Shown piece by piece: positions 7,800 through 16,337 of a stretch of 64,000 nucleotides of DNA; position 1 is the stretch's first letter, and each line of letters opens with the position of its first letter. The position numbers were made by a program, and so were the translations under genes. The notes below the pieces were generated by a model. The model saw only the letters and a list, made by a program, of their open reading frames with translations. It did not search any database and was not told where the DNA came from. The stretch lies in assembly GCA_965601975.1 (NCBI GenBank), contig OZ271856.1, positions 3,224,001-3,288,000 of the forward strand, written 5' to 3'. This stretch comes from JANQIO01 sp965601975 (lineage in GTDB: Bacteria > Pseudomonadota > Gammaproteobacteria > Pseudomonadales > Halieaceae).

Positions 7800-9812
7800 G
7801 TGAGCTTGCGCCGCCAGCTGTTGCTGGTCAGCCTGCTGCTGCTCGCCCTGCCCTGGGCGGGTTGCCAGTACGTGCGGGAAATGGAGGGCGCGCTGCAGTC
7901 CGGGCAGGAACAGGCCCTGATGGCCACCACCCGCGCCGTGGCCACGGTCATTGCTGAAAACCCCGGCGCGATATTCGCAAACCCCGAGCGCATCGCCACA
8001 GGTGGTGATACCCGCCGCCAGCTCTACGCCACCCTGGCCGACGGGCCGGTGATCGTCGACGGCTATGCCGATGGCTGGGAGGGGCCGGAGCACGGCCGCT
8101 TCGGTCCGGTGTCCTACCGGGCGAAGCTGCGCGGCGCAACGCTGTACCTGCTGTTCGAGGTGGCCGACGACCAGGTGGTGTATCACAACCCGAGGCAAAA
8201 CCGCCCCAGCGGCGACTACCTGAGGCTGCGCAGCGGCCGCGGCGAATTTGTTATCGCCACCGCGGCGCCCGGGGCGGTACAGGGACGCATCGAGCGGGGT
8301 TCGGGGCCCATGGGATTCGAGCCGCGCATTCGCGGCTACTGGCAGGACAGCCTGGAAGGTTTCACCGTGGAACTGGAAATGCCCCTGTCACTGCTCGACG
8401 ACCGGCTCAGCTTTGGCTTTATCGCCAGCGACGGCAGGGACACCTTCGGCACCCTGCTGCCGCGACAGCCGGTGCCCTGGCTGGTGTTCCCCTCGCGGGA
8501 TGTCGAGTCTGAACTGGCGCCCTTCGCCCGCAGCGGCGTGGAACTCAGCGTGGTCGATCGCCACCACTGGCTGCTGGCGGAATCCGGCGGCACGGATATC
8601 GGTGTTACCGGAAAAGGCAGCGATACCCCCTGGCTATTGAAGGCCCTGTATCGCGCCATCCTCAACGGCCCACCCGCGGCGGAAGTGCCGGCACCGCCCA
8701 GGGTCGGGCAACTGGCCCTGCCGGAACTGGATCGCGCCATCAGTGGTGACAGTGCGGCGGCCTGGTATGCCTCACCCCGGGGCGGCGGCCGCAAGCTGCT
8801 GGTGACGGCCGCGCCCATCCTGGCGGAGGGTGAAGTGGTCGCGGCGGTGCTGGCGCGCCAGGGCAGCGAACCCTATCTCAGCCTCACCGACCAGGCGTTT
8901 TCCCGGCTGCTCTACTGGAGCCTGCTGGCGCTGACGATTTCCGCCCTGGGCCTGCTCGGCTACGCGAGCTGGCTGTCCTGGCGTATCCGCCGGCTGTCGC
9001 GAGCCAGCGCCGGGGTGATTCGCGCCGACGGCAGCCTGGACGACAATTTCCCGGTGAGCAATACGCAGGATGAAATCGGCGAACTGTCCCGCCAGTACGC
9101 CGACCTGCTGGCGCGGCTGCGGGAATACACCGACTACCTGCGCACCCTGTCCCGCAAACTGTCCCACGAACTGCGCACACCGATCGCGGTCATCCAGTCC
9201 TCCCTGGACAACCTCGAAGCCGAGGGCGAGGACAAGGGCGTCTATGTGAAACGCGCCCGGGAAGGGCTGTCGCGCCTGTCCAACATCCTCACGGCCATGA
9301 GCGAAGCGACACGCCTGGAAGAGAGCGTTCACAGCAACCAGCCGGAAAGCTATGACCTGGCCCTGCTGTGCCGCGACCTGTTCGAGGCCTACCGCGAGCT
9401 GTACCCGGACCAGTCACTGGAACTGCACCTGGCCGATACCGCCCTGCCCGCCTACGGCGTGCCGGACCTGGTGGCCCAGATGCTGGACAAGCTGATGGAC
9501 AACGCCGCCAGCTTCACCCCTGCCGGTGGTCGCATCGGGCTGGGGCTGGAGCGGGACGGCGAGCATGTAGAGATTCACGTGAGCAACGAGGGCCCGCTGC
9601 TGCCGGAGGCGATGCAGCGTCAGCTATTCGATTCCATGGTATCGGTGCGTGAGAAAAGCGACCGCGTGCATCTGGGCCTGGGCCTGCATATCGTGCGGCT
9701 GATCGTGGAGTTTCACGGCGGCAGTGCCGAGGCCCGCAACCTGCCGGACGACTCCGGGGTGGAATTCAGGGTGCGCCTGCCGCTGGACGCGAGGACCTCA
9801 GCGGCAAACTGA
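7800..9812 (+). CDS. pdsS: dedicated sortase system sensor histidine kinase PdsS
   Basis: A 670-residue membrane sensor kinase starting with GTG at 7800. An N-terminal hydrophobic helix (about 5-22) precedes a large periplasmic region of about 345 residues. The first part of that region (GPVIVDGYADGWEG and onward) resembles a carbohydrate-binding CBM9-like fold. A second membrane helix (about 370-394) leads to a HAMP linker, then the HisKA box LSHELRTP with phosphoacceptor His456, and a HATPase_c domain with N box (KLMDNAASF) and G box (LGLGLHIV). Such a sensor domain could monitor envelope glycans or the sorted protein. It pairs with pdsR 41 bp upstream. The stop abuts the convergent Usp gene with no spacer. 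Confidence 0.9.
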   Translation: MSLRRQLLLVSLLLLALPWAGCQYVREMEGALQSGQEQALMATTRAVATVIAENPGAIFANPERIATGGDTRRQLYATLADGPVIVDGYADGWEGPEHGRFGPVSYRAKLRGATLYLLFEVADDQVVYHNPRQNRPSGDYLRLRSGRGEFVIATAAPGAVQGRIERGSGPMGFEPRIRGYWQDSLEGFTVELEMPLSLLDDRLSFGFIASDGRDTFGTLLPRQPVPWLVFPSRDVESELAPFARSGVELSVVDRHHWLLAESGGTDIGVTGKGSDTPWLLKALYRAILNGPPAAEVPAPPRVGQLALPELDRAISGDSAAAWYASPRGGGRKLLVTAAPILAEGEVVAAVLARQGSEPYLSLTDQAFSRLLYWSLLALTISALGLLGYASWLSWRIRRLSRASAGVIRADGSLDDNFPVSNTQDEIGELSRQYADLLARLREYTDYLRTLSRKLSHELRTPIAVIQSSLDNLEAEGEDKGVYVKRAREGLSRLSNILTAMSEATRLEESVHSNQPESYDLALLCRDLFEAYRELYPDQSLELHLADTALPAYGVPDLVAQMLDKLMDNAASFTPAGGRIGLGLERDGEHVEIHVSNEGPLLPEAMQRQLFDSMVSVREKSDRVHLGLGLHIVRLIVEFHGGSAEARNLPDDSGVEFRVRLPLDARTSAAN

Positions 9813-10685
9813 TCAGGGCTTGATGGCCAGTACGTCGGTGCGCAGCTTGCTGAGCACTTTTTCCGCGGTGTTGCCCAGCAGGCGGCCCCTCACACCCCGG
9901 CGCCCCACGGTGCCCATGACCAGCAGCTGCGCCTTGAGCCGCGCGGATTCGCTGGTGATCACCTTGTCCACCGGGCCCTGCTTCAGCTTGATGCTGGAGC
10001 GCGGGATGTTGTGGGCCTTGGCGAACTTGGCGACTTTCGGTTCCAGGGCTTCCTTCAGCTTCTTGCCGTGGGTGTACTCGTCCACCAGGTCGAGCTCGGT
10101 CAGCACCGCCGGGATATGCAGGGCGTTGACCACGTAGAGCTTGCAATCCAGGGTTTCGGCCAGGCGTTTCGCGGTGCTGACCACCAGGTCGTTGAGCTGC
10201 CGGTGAGCGCGGCTGTCGTCGGACAGGTCGACCGCGGCGACGATGGGCTTGGTAGCGCGCCACTTCTTCTCGGCGGCAATCAGCACCGGCGCCGGACACT
10301 CGCGCAGCAGGTGCCAGTCGGTCGAGGTGTAATAGAAAGTCTCAGTGCGATGCCCGGTCTTCACCACGGCGGTGTATTCCTTGCGCGCACACTGCTCGTC
10401 AATCCACAGGTGAATCGACTTCTGCCAGACCACGCTGACCGCCGTACGGACGTCGCCCTTGTGCTTGGCGACTTCCGCCTCGACTTCCGCCTTGCGCTTG
10501 GCCAGCAGCTTTTTCTTCAGGGCAGCCTTGTCCAGCGAGGTTTCGGTACTCAGCTCGTTCAGGTTTTCGTAGGCAAAGCCCACCACCTGCGCGCCCAGGC
10601 CCAGCTTGCCGGCCAGTTCCAGGCCGCGGGAAATCGCCACCTGGCGCTCGTCGATGCGGTCCGCAATGATCAGGAGCAGTGACAT
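9813..10685 (-). CDS. tandem universal stress protein (two UspA domains)
   Basis: A 290-residue cytosolic protein with two Usp domains, one in each half. The first half begins MSLLLIIADRIDERQVAISR and ends with CPAPVLIAAEKK. The second begins KPIVAAVDLSDDS and contains the ATP-binding signature MGTVGRRGVRGRLLGNTAEKVL near the C-terminus. The first domain lacks that G-rich signature, so only the second half is likely to bind nucleotide. GGGGAAG precedes the ATG at 10685. It resembles UspE-like proteins that respond to stress or starvation. It is convergent with pdsS; their stop codons share the palindrome CTGATCAG and leave no intergenic base. A monocistronic unit is likely. Confidence 0.9.
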   Translation of the reverse strand: MSLLLIIADRIDERQVAISRGLELAGKLGLGAQVVGFAYENLNELSTETSLDKAALKKKLLAKRKAEVEAEVAKHKGDVRTAVSVVWQKSIHLWIDEQCARKEYTAVVKTGHRTETFYYTSTDWHLLRECPAPVLIAAEKKWRATKPIVAAVDLSDDSRAHRQLNDLVVSTAKRLAETLDCKLYVVNALHIPAVLTELDLVDEYTHGKKLKEALEPKVAKFAKAHNIPRSSIKLKQGPVDKVITSESARLKAQLLVMGTVGRRGVRGRLLGNTAEKVLSKLRTDVLAIKP

Positions 10686-10761
10686 AGCTTCCCCTTACCC
10701 TGTTGTGTTTGAACGTGCTTGGATCATAGCAGACTGATCGCGCGCTGCCGTTGGACCTGGA

Positions 10762-11784
10762 TCAAGAAGCCAGCCGTTCTGCGGTGATTTCGGCGCGGTA
10801 CTCCGCCGGGGCGTGCCCGGTCCAGCGCTTGAAGGCGCGAGAGAAGGTGCTGGGCTCGGAAAACCCCAGCAGGTAGGCGATCTCGACAATGGAGCGCTGG
10901 GGCTGGGCCAGGTATTTTTTCGCCAGTGACAGGCGGGCATCCTGCAGCAGGTCGATGAAACTGGTCCCCTCGTCTTTCAGCTTGCGCTGCAGCGTGCGGT
11001 TGCTGACGTGCAGCGCCTCGGCGATGTCCTTCTGGCTCGGCGGACCGTCGGGCAGGAGCTCGATGATCCTGTTGGCCACGGTATGACTGGTGCTGACCGG
11101 TGTGAAAGCGGCCAGGTAGGCCTCGGCCTGCTCGTCATTGACCCGGGCCAGTTCGGGGTTGCCGGAGCCCAGCTGCTCCAGGATATCGCTCTTCACGTAG
11201 CGCACCCGGTTGAGGTCACAGTCGTAGTTGACCCGAGCACGCATGCAGGCGCTGTAGCGGTCCGGGTCCTGGGGCGACGGCCGGCGCACATCGATCTCGA
11301 AGGGGCTGAAGTACTCGCCCAGGGTGATCTGGCACATGACGATGCCGACGCCAATGGCAAAGTCGAGGTGCGTCCAGCTCAGTTCATCCTCGTTGGCGTG
11401 ACGAAATTCCATATCGACATAGGGGTCGCGATCGACCAGCTCCAGTTCGGCCCCGGTGTGATAGATGCGGGCGAACCGCACCAGCCTGGCCAGCACGTCG
11501 TAGAGGGTAGAACTGGCGAGGATGGCCAGGCCCATGCCCTGCAAGGTTGCCGGCTGCAGCTCTTCCGCCGCCTGCAGGCCGAAGCACTCATCGCCGGTGG
11601 CTTCCGCGGCCAGGGTCCAGAGCTTCTCCATTTGCTCGGAGGGGATACGGCGGTCCGGGTTGATCACCATGGCGGGGTCGATATCCGCCGCCTCGAACAG
11701 GGGCATGGGATCCACGCCGTGGTGGCGCAGGGCCTGCGCGATAGGCAGGATCAGGGTTGCCAGGGTGGAATGCTGGTTTTCCAT
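10762..11784 (-). CDS. AraC-family transcriptional regulator (OruR/ArgR-like)
   Basis: A 340-residue regulator. The N-terminal two-thirds match the Arabinose_bd-type sensor domain of OruR/PA-type AraC regulators (LILPIAQALRHHGVDPMPLF, then RRIPSEQMEKLWTLAAEATG). The C-terminal 100 residues hold two helix-turn-helix motifs: KDIAEALHVSNRTLQRKLKDEG and EIAYLLGFSEPSTFSRAF. I started the gene at the ATG at 11784; a longer frame upstream reads through a terminator and is not coding. Members of this family control uptake or breakdown of amino acids, lipids or hydrocarbons, usually on an adjacent operon. Here the adjacent MFS permease on the same strand is separated by a terminator, so the target is unclear. 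Confidence 0.88.
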   Translation of the reverse strand: MENQHSTLATLILPIAQALRHHGVDPMPLFEAADIDPAMVINPDRRIPSEQMEKLWTLAAEATGDECFGLQAAEELQPATLQGMGLAILASSTLYDVLARLVRFARIYHTGAELELVDRDPYVDMEFRHANEDELSWTHLDFAIGVGIVMCQITLGEYFSPFEIDVRRPSPQDPDRYSACMRARVNYDCDLNRVRYVKSDILEQLGSGNPELARVNDEQAEAYLAAFTPVSTSHTVANRIIELLPDGPPSQKDIAEALHVSNRTLQRKLKDEGTSFIDLLQDARLSLAKKYLAQPQRSIVEIAYLLGFSEPSTFSRAFKRWTGHAPAEYRAEITAERLAS

Positions 11785-11867
11785 GTGTCTTGTTTCCGGT
11801 GTTACCTGAAAAGTATAGCGGTGGGAGATAAAAAAGCCCTTAGCCAGCGAGCGGTTATCGCGAGCAT

Positions 11868-11903
11868 AAAAAAGCCCGGTGGCCGAGGGGTGGCGCACCG
11901 GGC
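11868..11903 (-). terminator. Rho-independent terminator of the MFS gene
   Basis: GCCCGGTG (11874-11881) pairs with CACCGGGC (11896-11903). Read on the minus strand, six T residues follow. It lies 60 bp after the MFS stop. Confidence 0.85.
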
Positions 11904-11962
11904 AAGCATGGGTCCACGCGATGCTCAGGAGATGAGCGGGACCCGTGGGGGTTCGAGCTGCG

Positions 11963-13192
11963 TTACATGGCGGGCTGCGGCGCGACTGCCGGCGCCTCGT
12001 CCTGCTCCCGCCGTATGCGCAGGCCCAGGCCCAGGATGACCGCGCCAAACAGCGGCGCGAACATGACGACCAGCGCAAGCAGCGTCGTGGTGACGCCATA
12101 CTGGTCCAGCGCCCATCCCAGCAGCGGACCGCTGGCAATGAACAGGCCCCGCACACCCAGGCTCACCAGGGAGTTCACCGTCGCGCGGAAGTCGCCGGGT
12201 ACGCGACGATTCAGCGCGTCGTAGAACAGGGTCAGGCTCAATCCACGGCTGACCTGCACCGCAAAGCCGAACATCACACCGACCCAGCCACCGAACATCG
12301 CCATACCTGTCAGGCCCAGCAGCGGCAGCATCGCCGTAATCCACAGGGTGCGCCGCCAGCCCAGCCACGCCTCGAAGGCGGCGGCATAGCGAGCGGTTAC
12401 GCTGACCGTGAGGGCAAACACCGCCCAGATGTAGCCAAAGCTGCTCACCGGCACGCCTTCCATCTCCCAGTGCTTCTGGTAGATCCAGAACGCGTACACC
12501 GCCATCAGTCCGAAGGCGATGATGGCCAGGGTCGTCCACAACACCACCGGCTTGCCGAACAGCAGCAGGCGCATGATGGCCTTGGCGTTGCCGGCATGGC
12601 CCTGGTGCAGGGTCGGCCGCGGCGATTCCACCAACAGGAATCCCAGTACCAGCGGCACGAAACCGCAGGCCGCCTGCACCGCCACCAGCAGCCGCATATC
12701 GCCTACCAGCAGCAACAGGCTCGCGACGATCCCGGCAATTCCCGATGCGCCCGCCTCGACGGCGATCAGTCGGCTCAGGGACTTGCTGGCGCCGGCGCCA
12801 CCGCCGCCGCTCTCGGCGAGCTGGGTCTCGGTGTCGTACAGCAGGGCCAGGTCGGCACCGGAAATCAGGCTGATGCCAAGGCCGAGAATGAACTCGTAGA
12901 CCAGGAAGTCGAAAAACGTGTCCGCCCACAGCAGGCTCAGGAAGCCGACGCCGTTGAGTGCGGAACCCACCAGGATGGCGCGACGGCGCCCCCAGAGATC
13001 AGCCAGGTAACCGGAGGGGACTTCGCACACCGCAACCGTCAGCGCGTAAAGCGCCTGGGTCTGCAGCACCTGGGCCATGGACAGGCCATAGCCCTGCAGC
13101 AACGGCACGAATACGGGGATCACCACCATGAAACTGTGGAAGAAACCCATCAGGTAGATGGTGGCGATATTGACTCTCAGTGACCGTTCCAC
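11963..13192 (-). CDS. MFS transporter
   Basis: A 409-residue polytopic protein with about 12 predicted membrane helices. The loop between helices 2 and 3 carries the MFS signature GYLADLWGRRRAILVG (motif A), and a charged loop (ESGGGGAGASKSLSR) lies between helices 4 and 6. The start is GTG at 13192, with AAGGAG 8 nt upstream; an ATG a few bases earlier is out of frame. MFS members of this kind resemble drug or metabolite exporters, but substrate cannot be read from sequence. A strong bidirectional hairpin lies upstream (13256-13300), so the promoter must be within about 60 bp of the start or transcription must pass the hairpin. A terminator follows. Confidence 0.88.
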   Translation of the reverse strand: MERSLRVNIATIYLMGFFHSFMVVIPVFVPLLQGYGLSMAQVLQTQALYALTVAVCEVPSGYLADLWGRRRAILVGSALNGVGFLSLLWADTFFDFLVYEFILGLGISLISGADLALLYDTETQLAESGGGGAGASKSLSRLIAVEAGASGIAGIVASLLLLVGDMRLLVAVQAACGFVPLVLGFLLVESPRPTLHQGHAGNAKAIMRLLLFGKPVVLWTTLAIIAFGLMAVYAFWIYQKHWEMEGVPVSSFGYIWAVFALTVSVTARYAAAFEAWLGWRRTLWITAMLPLLGLTGMAMFGGWVGVMFGFAVQVSRGLSLTLFYDALNRRVPGDFRATVNSLVSLGVRGLFIASGPLLGWALDQYGVTTTLLALVVMFAPLFGAVILGLGLRIRREQDEAPAVAPQPAM

Positions 13193-13255
13193 GGCACATT
13201 CTCCTTGTCTGGCGCCGGGAACCCAGGAGTCGGAGAGTCAGTTTCTGGTGGGGAT

Positions 13256-13300
13256 AAAAAAAAAGGCCTCCGAGGTCTGGGTTCTCGGAGGCCTTTTTTT
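13256..13300. terminator. Strong bidirectional Rho-independent terminator
   Basis: GGCCTCCGAG (13265-13274) pairs perfectly with CTCGGAGGCC (13284-13293) around a 9-nt loop. Nine A residues precede and seven T residues follow, so it works in both directions. It lies 64 bp upstream of the MFS start and 17 bp beyond the stop of the short ORF at 13318. Confidence 0.9.
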
Positions 13301-13317
13301 GGTAAGTCAGTCTGGTC

Positions 13318-13476
13318 TTACGTGTTCAGCATCCTCGAACCGGGGTTCACGCCGCCCGTATCCTTGGTGAAGGAAATGCGGGTGGTGGCGCACACCGGCA
13401 CACACAGGCACAGGTCATGCGCCGCCGCCCACTGTGGGGAGCGTGAATACATGGTCTGTAGGGTCTGTGCGGTCAT
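13318..13476 (-). CDS. Possible small cysteine-rich protein (52 aa)
   Basis: A short frame running ATG at 13476 to TAA at 13318, MTAQTLQTMYSRSPQWAAAH, then a cysteine cluster CLCVPVC and a polar tail ending SRMLNT. It ends 17 bp before a strong terminator, exactly where a real gene would end, and it gives that otherwise orphan hairpin a purpose. There is no good ribosome-binding sequence and I recognise no family, so the alternative is a short untranslated RNA ending at the same terminator. No membrane helix or signal peptide is visible. Confidence 0.4.
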   Translation of the reverse strand: MTAQTLQTMYSRSPQWAAAHDLCLCVPVCATTRISFTKDTGGVNPGSRMLNT

Positions 13477-13587
13477 CGGACTGCCGTTTCCAAAACTCGT
13501 TAAGTCCGCCTATAGTCCTCCGAATGCATGCGAAGTTCAATCACACACCGGTGAGCCTGTGACTTTTTCACCACATGAGATGCCGCA

Positions 13588-14601
13588 ATGCGGGTAATGA
13601 TCACCGGCGGCACCGGTTTCATCGGCTACCACACGGCCCGGGCACTGACCGGGGCGGGCCACCAGGTGCGCCTGCTGGTGCGCAACAAGGACAAGCTGCG
13701 CCGCATGTACGGCAGCGACATCACGGACTATGTGCTGGGGGATGTCACGGACGCCGACGCGGTTGCCAGAGCCCTGGATGGTAGCGATGCCGTCGTGCAC
13801 ACGGCTGCGATGGTCTCTATCGACCAGAAAGACGCGGACGTGGTCATGGCCACCAACGTCGGCGGCACCAAACTGGTGATCGGCGGCGCCGTGGAAAGGG
13901 GACTGGGCCCGATCGTGCACGTATCCAGCGTGACTGCCCTGTACGATCCCGAGGCGCAGTTCCTCAATGAATACTCGCCGCTTGGGGCCGCCACCAATGC
14001 CTATGGCCGTTCGAAAGTGGCCAGCGAGGAATTCGTGCGGGAATTGCAGGACGGCGGCGCACCGATTCACATCACCTACCCGGCCTCGGTGATCGGGCCC
14101 GGGGATCCCGGCCTGACGGAGCCCCACCAGGGACTGCGCACCTATTTGACCGCCGCGGCGCCGGTGCTGCCCAGCGGCAACCAGTGGGTGGACGTGCGCG
14201 ACGTGGCGCAGGCGCACCTGGCCCTGCTGGAACGGGAGCTGCCTCCCGGCCGCTACCCGCTGGGGGGACATTTCCTGCCCTGGGGCGAACTGGTGGACGT
14301 ACTGTCGGACATTACCGGGCGCCGCATTCGCAAGGTGCCGGTGCCCGGCGGTGTCATGCTGGGCATGGGCCGCATGGTCGACTGGTTCAACCGGGTCCGC
14401 GGCAAGGCACTCGACATCCCGGTCACCCACGAGGCCATGACCTACGCCACCCGCTGGGTGCGCATGGATTCCAGCAAGGCGCGCGCTGAACTGGGCTTGC
14501 AGTTCCGCCCGATCCAGGACACCCTGGCCGACGCCATTCGCGACCTGGTCGAAGAGGGGCATATCGACGCGGACAAGGCGGGCAAGCTTGTCGAGCAGTG
14601 A
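13588..14601 (+). CDS. NAD-dependent epimerase/dehydratase family protein (extended SDR)
   Basis: A 337-residue extended short-chain dehydrogenase. The Rossmann motif TGGTGFIG lies at 6-13 and the catalytic YxxxK at Tyr139-Lys143 (NAYGRSKVASE), with HVSSVTALY supplying the serine. The substrate half ends with a segment typical of dihydroflavonol-reductase or NAD-dependent steroid-dehydrogenase-like SDRs (YATRWVRMDSSKARAELG). It probably reduces or oxidises a hydrophobic alcohol or ketone with NAD(P). The stop overlaps the start of the next gene, an LLM flavin oxidoreductase, by 14 bp, so the two are cotranscribed and may act on the same compound. The ATG at 13588 lacks a strong ribosome-binding site. 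Confidence 0.87.
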   Translation: MRVMITGGTGFIGYHTARALTGAGHQVRLLVRNKDKLRRMYGSDITDYVLGDVTDADAVARALDGSDAVVHTAAMVSIDQKDADVVMATNVGGTKLVIGGAVERGLGPIVHVSSVTALYDPEAQFLNEYSPLGAATNAYGRSKVASEEFVRELQDGGAPIHITYPASVIGPGDPGLTEPHQGLRTYLTAAAPVLPSGNQWVDVRDVAQAHLALLERELPPGRYPLGGHFLPWGELVDVLSDITGRRIRKVPVPGGVMLGMGRMVDWFNRVRGKALDIPVTHEAMTYATRWVRMDSSKARAELGLQFRPIQDTLADAIRDLVEEGHIDADKAGKLVEQ

Positions 14602-15520
14602 ATTGCACCTGGGTATCACCCCCTGGCGGCTGGGCTCGACCCTGGACGCCCCGGGACTGTGCGAGCAGGCCCGGCAGGCGGAAGCCTGGGGCTACCAGTC
14701 GTTCTTCCTGCCGGAGAACCATTTCGAGGGCAACTCGCCCATCCCCGACCCGCTGTTGCTGCTGGCCGCAGTGGCGGGCACCACCGAGCGCATGTTGCTT
14801 GGTACCACGTCGTGGCTGCTGCCGATCCGGCAACCGCTGCTGGCGGCGGAGCAGGCGGCAAGCCTGGATCGACTCTGCGGCGGACGCCTGATCCTGGGCC
14901 TGGGGCGTGGTTACCGGGCGGACATGCTGGGCGCATTTGGCGTGACCAATGCGGACAAGCGCGACCGCTTCGAAAACGTGCTGTCGGCCATGCGCGAGGC
15001 CTGGGCCGGACAGCCGGTGGCGGGCGAACAGTCCCTGTCACCGCTGCCGCAGCAGGCACCGCACCCGCCCCTGTGGGTGGCCGCCTTCGGACCCAAGGCC
15101 ATCGGCCAGGCCGGCAAACTGGGCCTGCCCTACTTCGCGTCACCGGTGGAAAGCTTCGCGGAACTGGACGCCAATTTCGCCCGGCACCTGGAAGCCCTCG
15201 CCGAGCACGGCAATACCTGCAACGGCACCCGCGCCATCATGCGCACAGTGTTTATTTCAGAGGATGCGAAAAGGGTGGACGCGGTGCGGCAGAAACTGGC
15301 CGGGCTGCCGTCCCCGCCGTTTCGCAAAGGTGACAACCCGGCGCCGGATGATTGCGCCTTGCTGGGGAATCGCGGGGAAGTGGCGGAAAAAATCCAGCGC
15401 TACCGTGAAGCGCTGAACCTCACCCACCTGGTGGCGGTGCGACCACGCGTGCCGGGCATCGAGCCGGACTGGATTACCGAGAGCTTCGCTGCGCTGGCAG
15501 ACTTACGCCTGGCGTTCTAA
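14588..15520 (+). CDS. LLM class flavin-dependent oxidoreductase
   Basis: A 310-residue luciferase-like TIM-barrel oxidoreductase. Typical segments are visible: EQARQAEAWGYQSFFLPE at the first strand-helix unit, then TTSWLLPIRQPLLAAEQAASLDRLCGGRLILGLGRGY, which is the conserved core of bacterial luciferase-like monooxygenases that use FMNH2 or F420. The start appears to be TTG at 14588, inside the end of the preceding SDR gene; no later start keeps the first beta strand (LHLGITPW). The 3' end overlaps the convergent HxlR gene by 18 bp. Pairing with an SDR suggests oxidation of a hydrophobic carbonyl compound; the substrate is unknown. Confidence 0.87.
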   Translation: MSSSELHLGITPWRLGSTLDAPGLCEQARQAEAWGYQSFFLPENHFEGNSPIPDPLLLLAAVAGTTERMLLGTTSWLLPIRQPLLAAEQAASLDRLCGGRLILGLGRGYRADMLGAFGVTNADKRDRFENVLSAMREAWAGQPVAGEQSLSPLPQQAPHPPLWVAAFGPKAIGQAGKLGLPYFASPVESFAELDANFARHLEALAEHGNTCNGTRAIMRTVFISEDAKRVDAVRQKLAGLPSPPFRKGDNPAPDDCALLGNRGEVAEKIQRYREALNLTHLVAVRPRVPGIEPDWITESFAALADLRLAF

Positions 15521-16225
15521 AGCTTCCTGCGCGCGCTTCGGTGAGGGTCCCGAGGGGTTGTAGGTCGAATATCTTGCCAGGGGCAGCCACTGCTCGATAG
15601 CCCGAATCAGCAGCGGTCGCCCTTTCAACACCAGCTGCCGCGCCACCAGCGCCTGCTGCAGGGTGATATCTCCCAGCCACAGCGCTGTCAGCGGACGCAG
15701 TTCTCCCTCGATGACCAGGTCGGTGTCTTCCTCCGGTGCCGAGTCCCGCAGGCTCACCTCGCGATTGGCCTGCTTGTCCTCGGCCCGGTCTACCACCAGC
15801 CACCAGAGGCCATCGGTATCGCGGTCGCTGATATTCACGTGGATGACTGCCCCGCTCTCCGGCAGGAATTCCGTCTTGATGCGCCTGCGGATATCCCACA
15901 TCAGCAGCTCGACATCGAGTTCCGCGTCGCCCAGCTCGCCGCGCCCCCAGCGCATGCCCCAGATGGCGTACTGCCGCACCAATGGCGCCAGGTCTTCGCC
16001 TGCCGGGGTGAGCTGGTAGTCGTGATCGTCTTTAACCACCAGGCCATTGGCCTCAAGTTCCTTGAGCCTCTTGGTGAGCATTGTCGGGGAAATCCCCTTG
16101 ATGGCGCGCTGGAAGTCGTTGAAGCGATGCGTGCCGTACAGCAGCTCGCGCAGGATGAGAAGGGTCCATTTTTCGCCGAGGACCTCGGCCGCCTTGGCAA
16201 CGGGGCAAAATTGTCCGTAGTCCAT
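15503..16225 (-). CDS. HxlR-family transcriptional regulator with C-terminal SCP2-like domain
   Basis: A 240-residue regulator. Residues 1-105 form the HxlR winged helix: CPVAKAAEVLGEKWTLLILRELL, then RFNDFQRAIKGISPTMLTKRL and LVVKDDHDYQLTPAG, the usual recognition helix and wing. Residues 110-230 resemble an SCP2/sterol-carrier-like ligand pocket (VIHVNISDRDTDGLWWLVVD and LRPLTALWLGDITLQQALVARQL), an arrangement known in longer HxlR proteins. The fused lipid-type pocket suggests that it senses a hydrophobic ligand, perhaps the substrate of the neighbouring SDR-LLM pair, with which it converges and overlaps by 18 bp. A 12-bp palindrome lies upstream and may be its own operator. Confidence 0.85.
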   Translation of the reverse strand: MDYGQFCPVAKAAEVLGEKWTLLILRELLYGTHRFNDFQRAIKGISPTMLTKRLKELEANGLVVKDDHDYQLTPAGEDLAPLVRQYAIWGMRWGRGELGDAELDVELLMWDIRRRIKTEFLPESGAVIHVNISDRDTDGLWWLVVDRAEDKQANREVSLRDSAPEEDTDLVIEGELRPLTALWLGDITLQQALVARQLVLKGRPLLIRAIEQWLPLARYSTYNPSGPSPKRAQEALERQA

Positions 16226-16258
16226 GCAGTGTCCGTATTCGTGCCGGATGGCGTCAGG

Positions 16259-16270
16259 GTAACGCGTTAC
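16259..16270. promoter_or_regulatory. Palindrome upstream of the HxlR gene
   Basis: Perfect 12-bp palindrome GTAACGCGTTAC, 34 bp before the HxlR start. HxlR-type proteins bind dyads with GTAAC/GTTAC-like half-sites, so autoregulation is plausible but not shown. Confidence 0.45.
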
Positions 16271-16337
16271 TACAGATTTTGCACCAGTGAAATGTGCAGC
16301 CTTTCACAGGTTCGGGCGAAATCCCCGGAGAAATACA

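Larger units (their letters stand above)
13193..13587. other. Intergenic region with terminator and short ORF
   Basis: This 395-bp gap between divergent genes holds the hairpin at 13256-13300 and a possible 52-codon minus-strand gene at 13318-13476. The remaining 110 bp up to 13587 should contain the promoters of the SDR gene (plus strand) and of the short ORF (minus strand); TATAGT near 13511-13516 is a possible -10 on the plus strand. Confidence 0.45.

Noticed and set aside
11945..13183. Plus-strand long frame opposite the MFS gene
   Set aside because: No membrane or domain features; the minus strand encodes a clear MFS protein with motif A.
13256..13300. Riboswitch or attenuator controlling the MFS gene
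   Set aside because: Only a simple bidirectional hairpin is visible, with no competing stem or conserved aptamer, so a plain terminator is the simpler reading; attenuation remains only a possibility.
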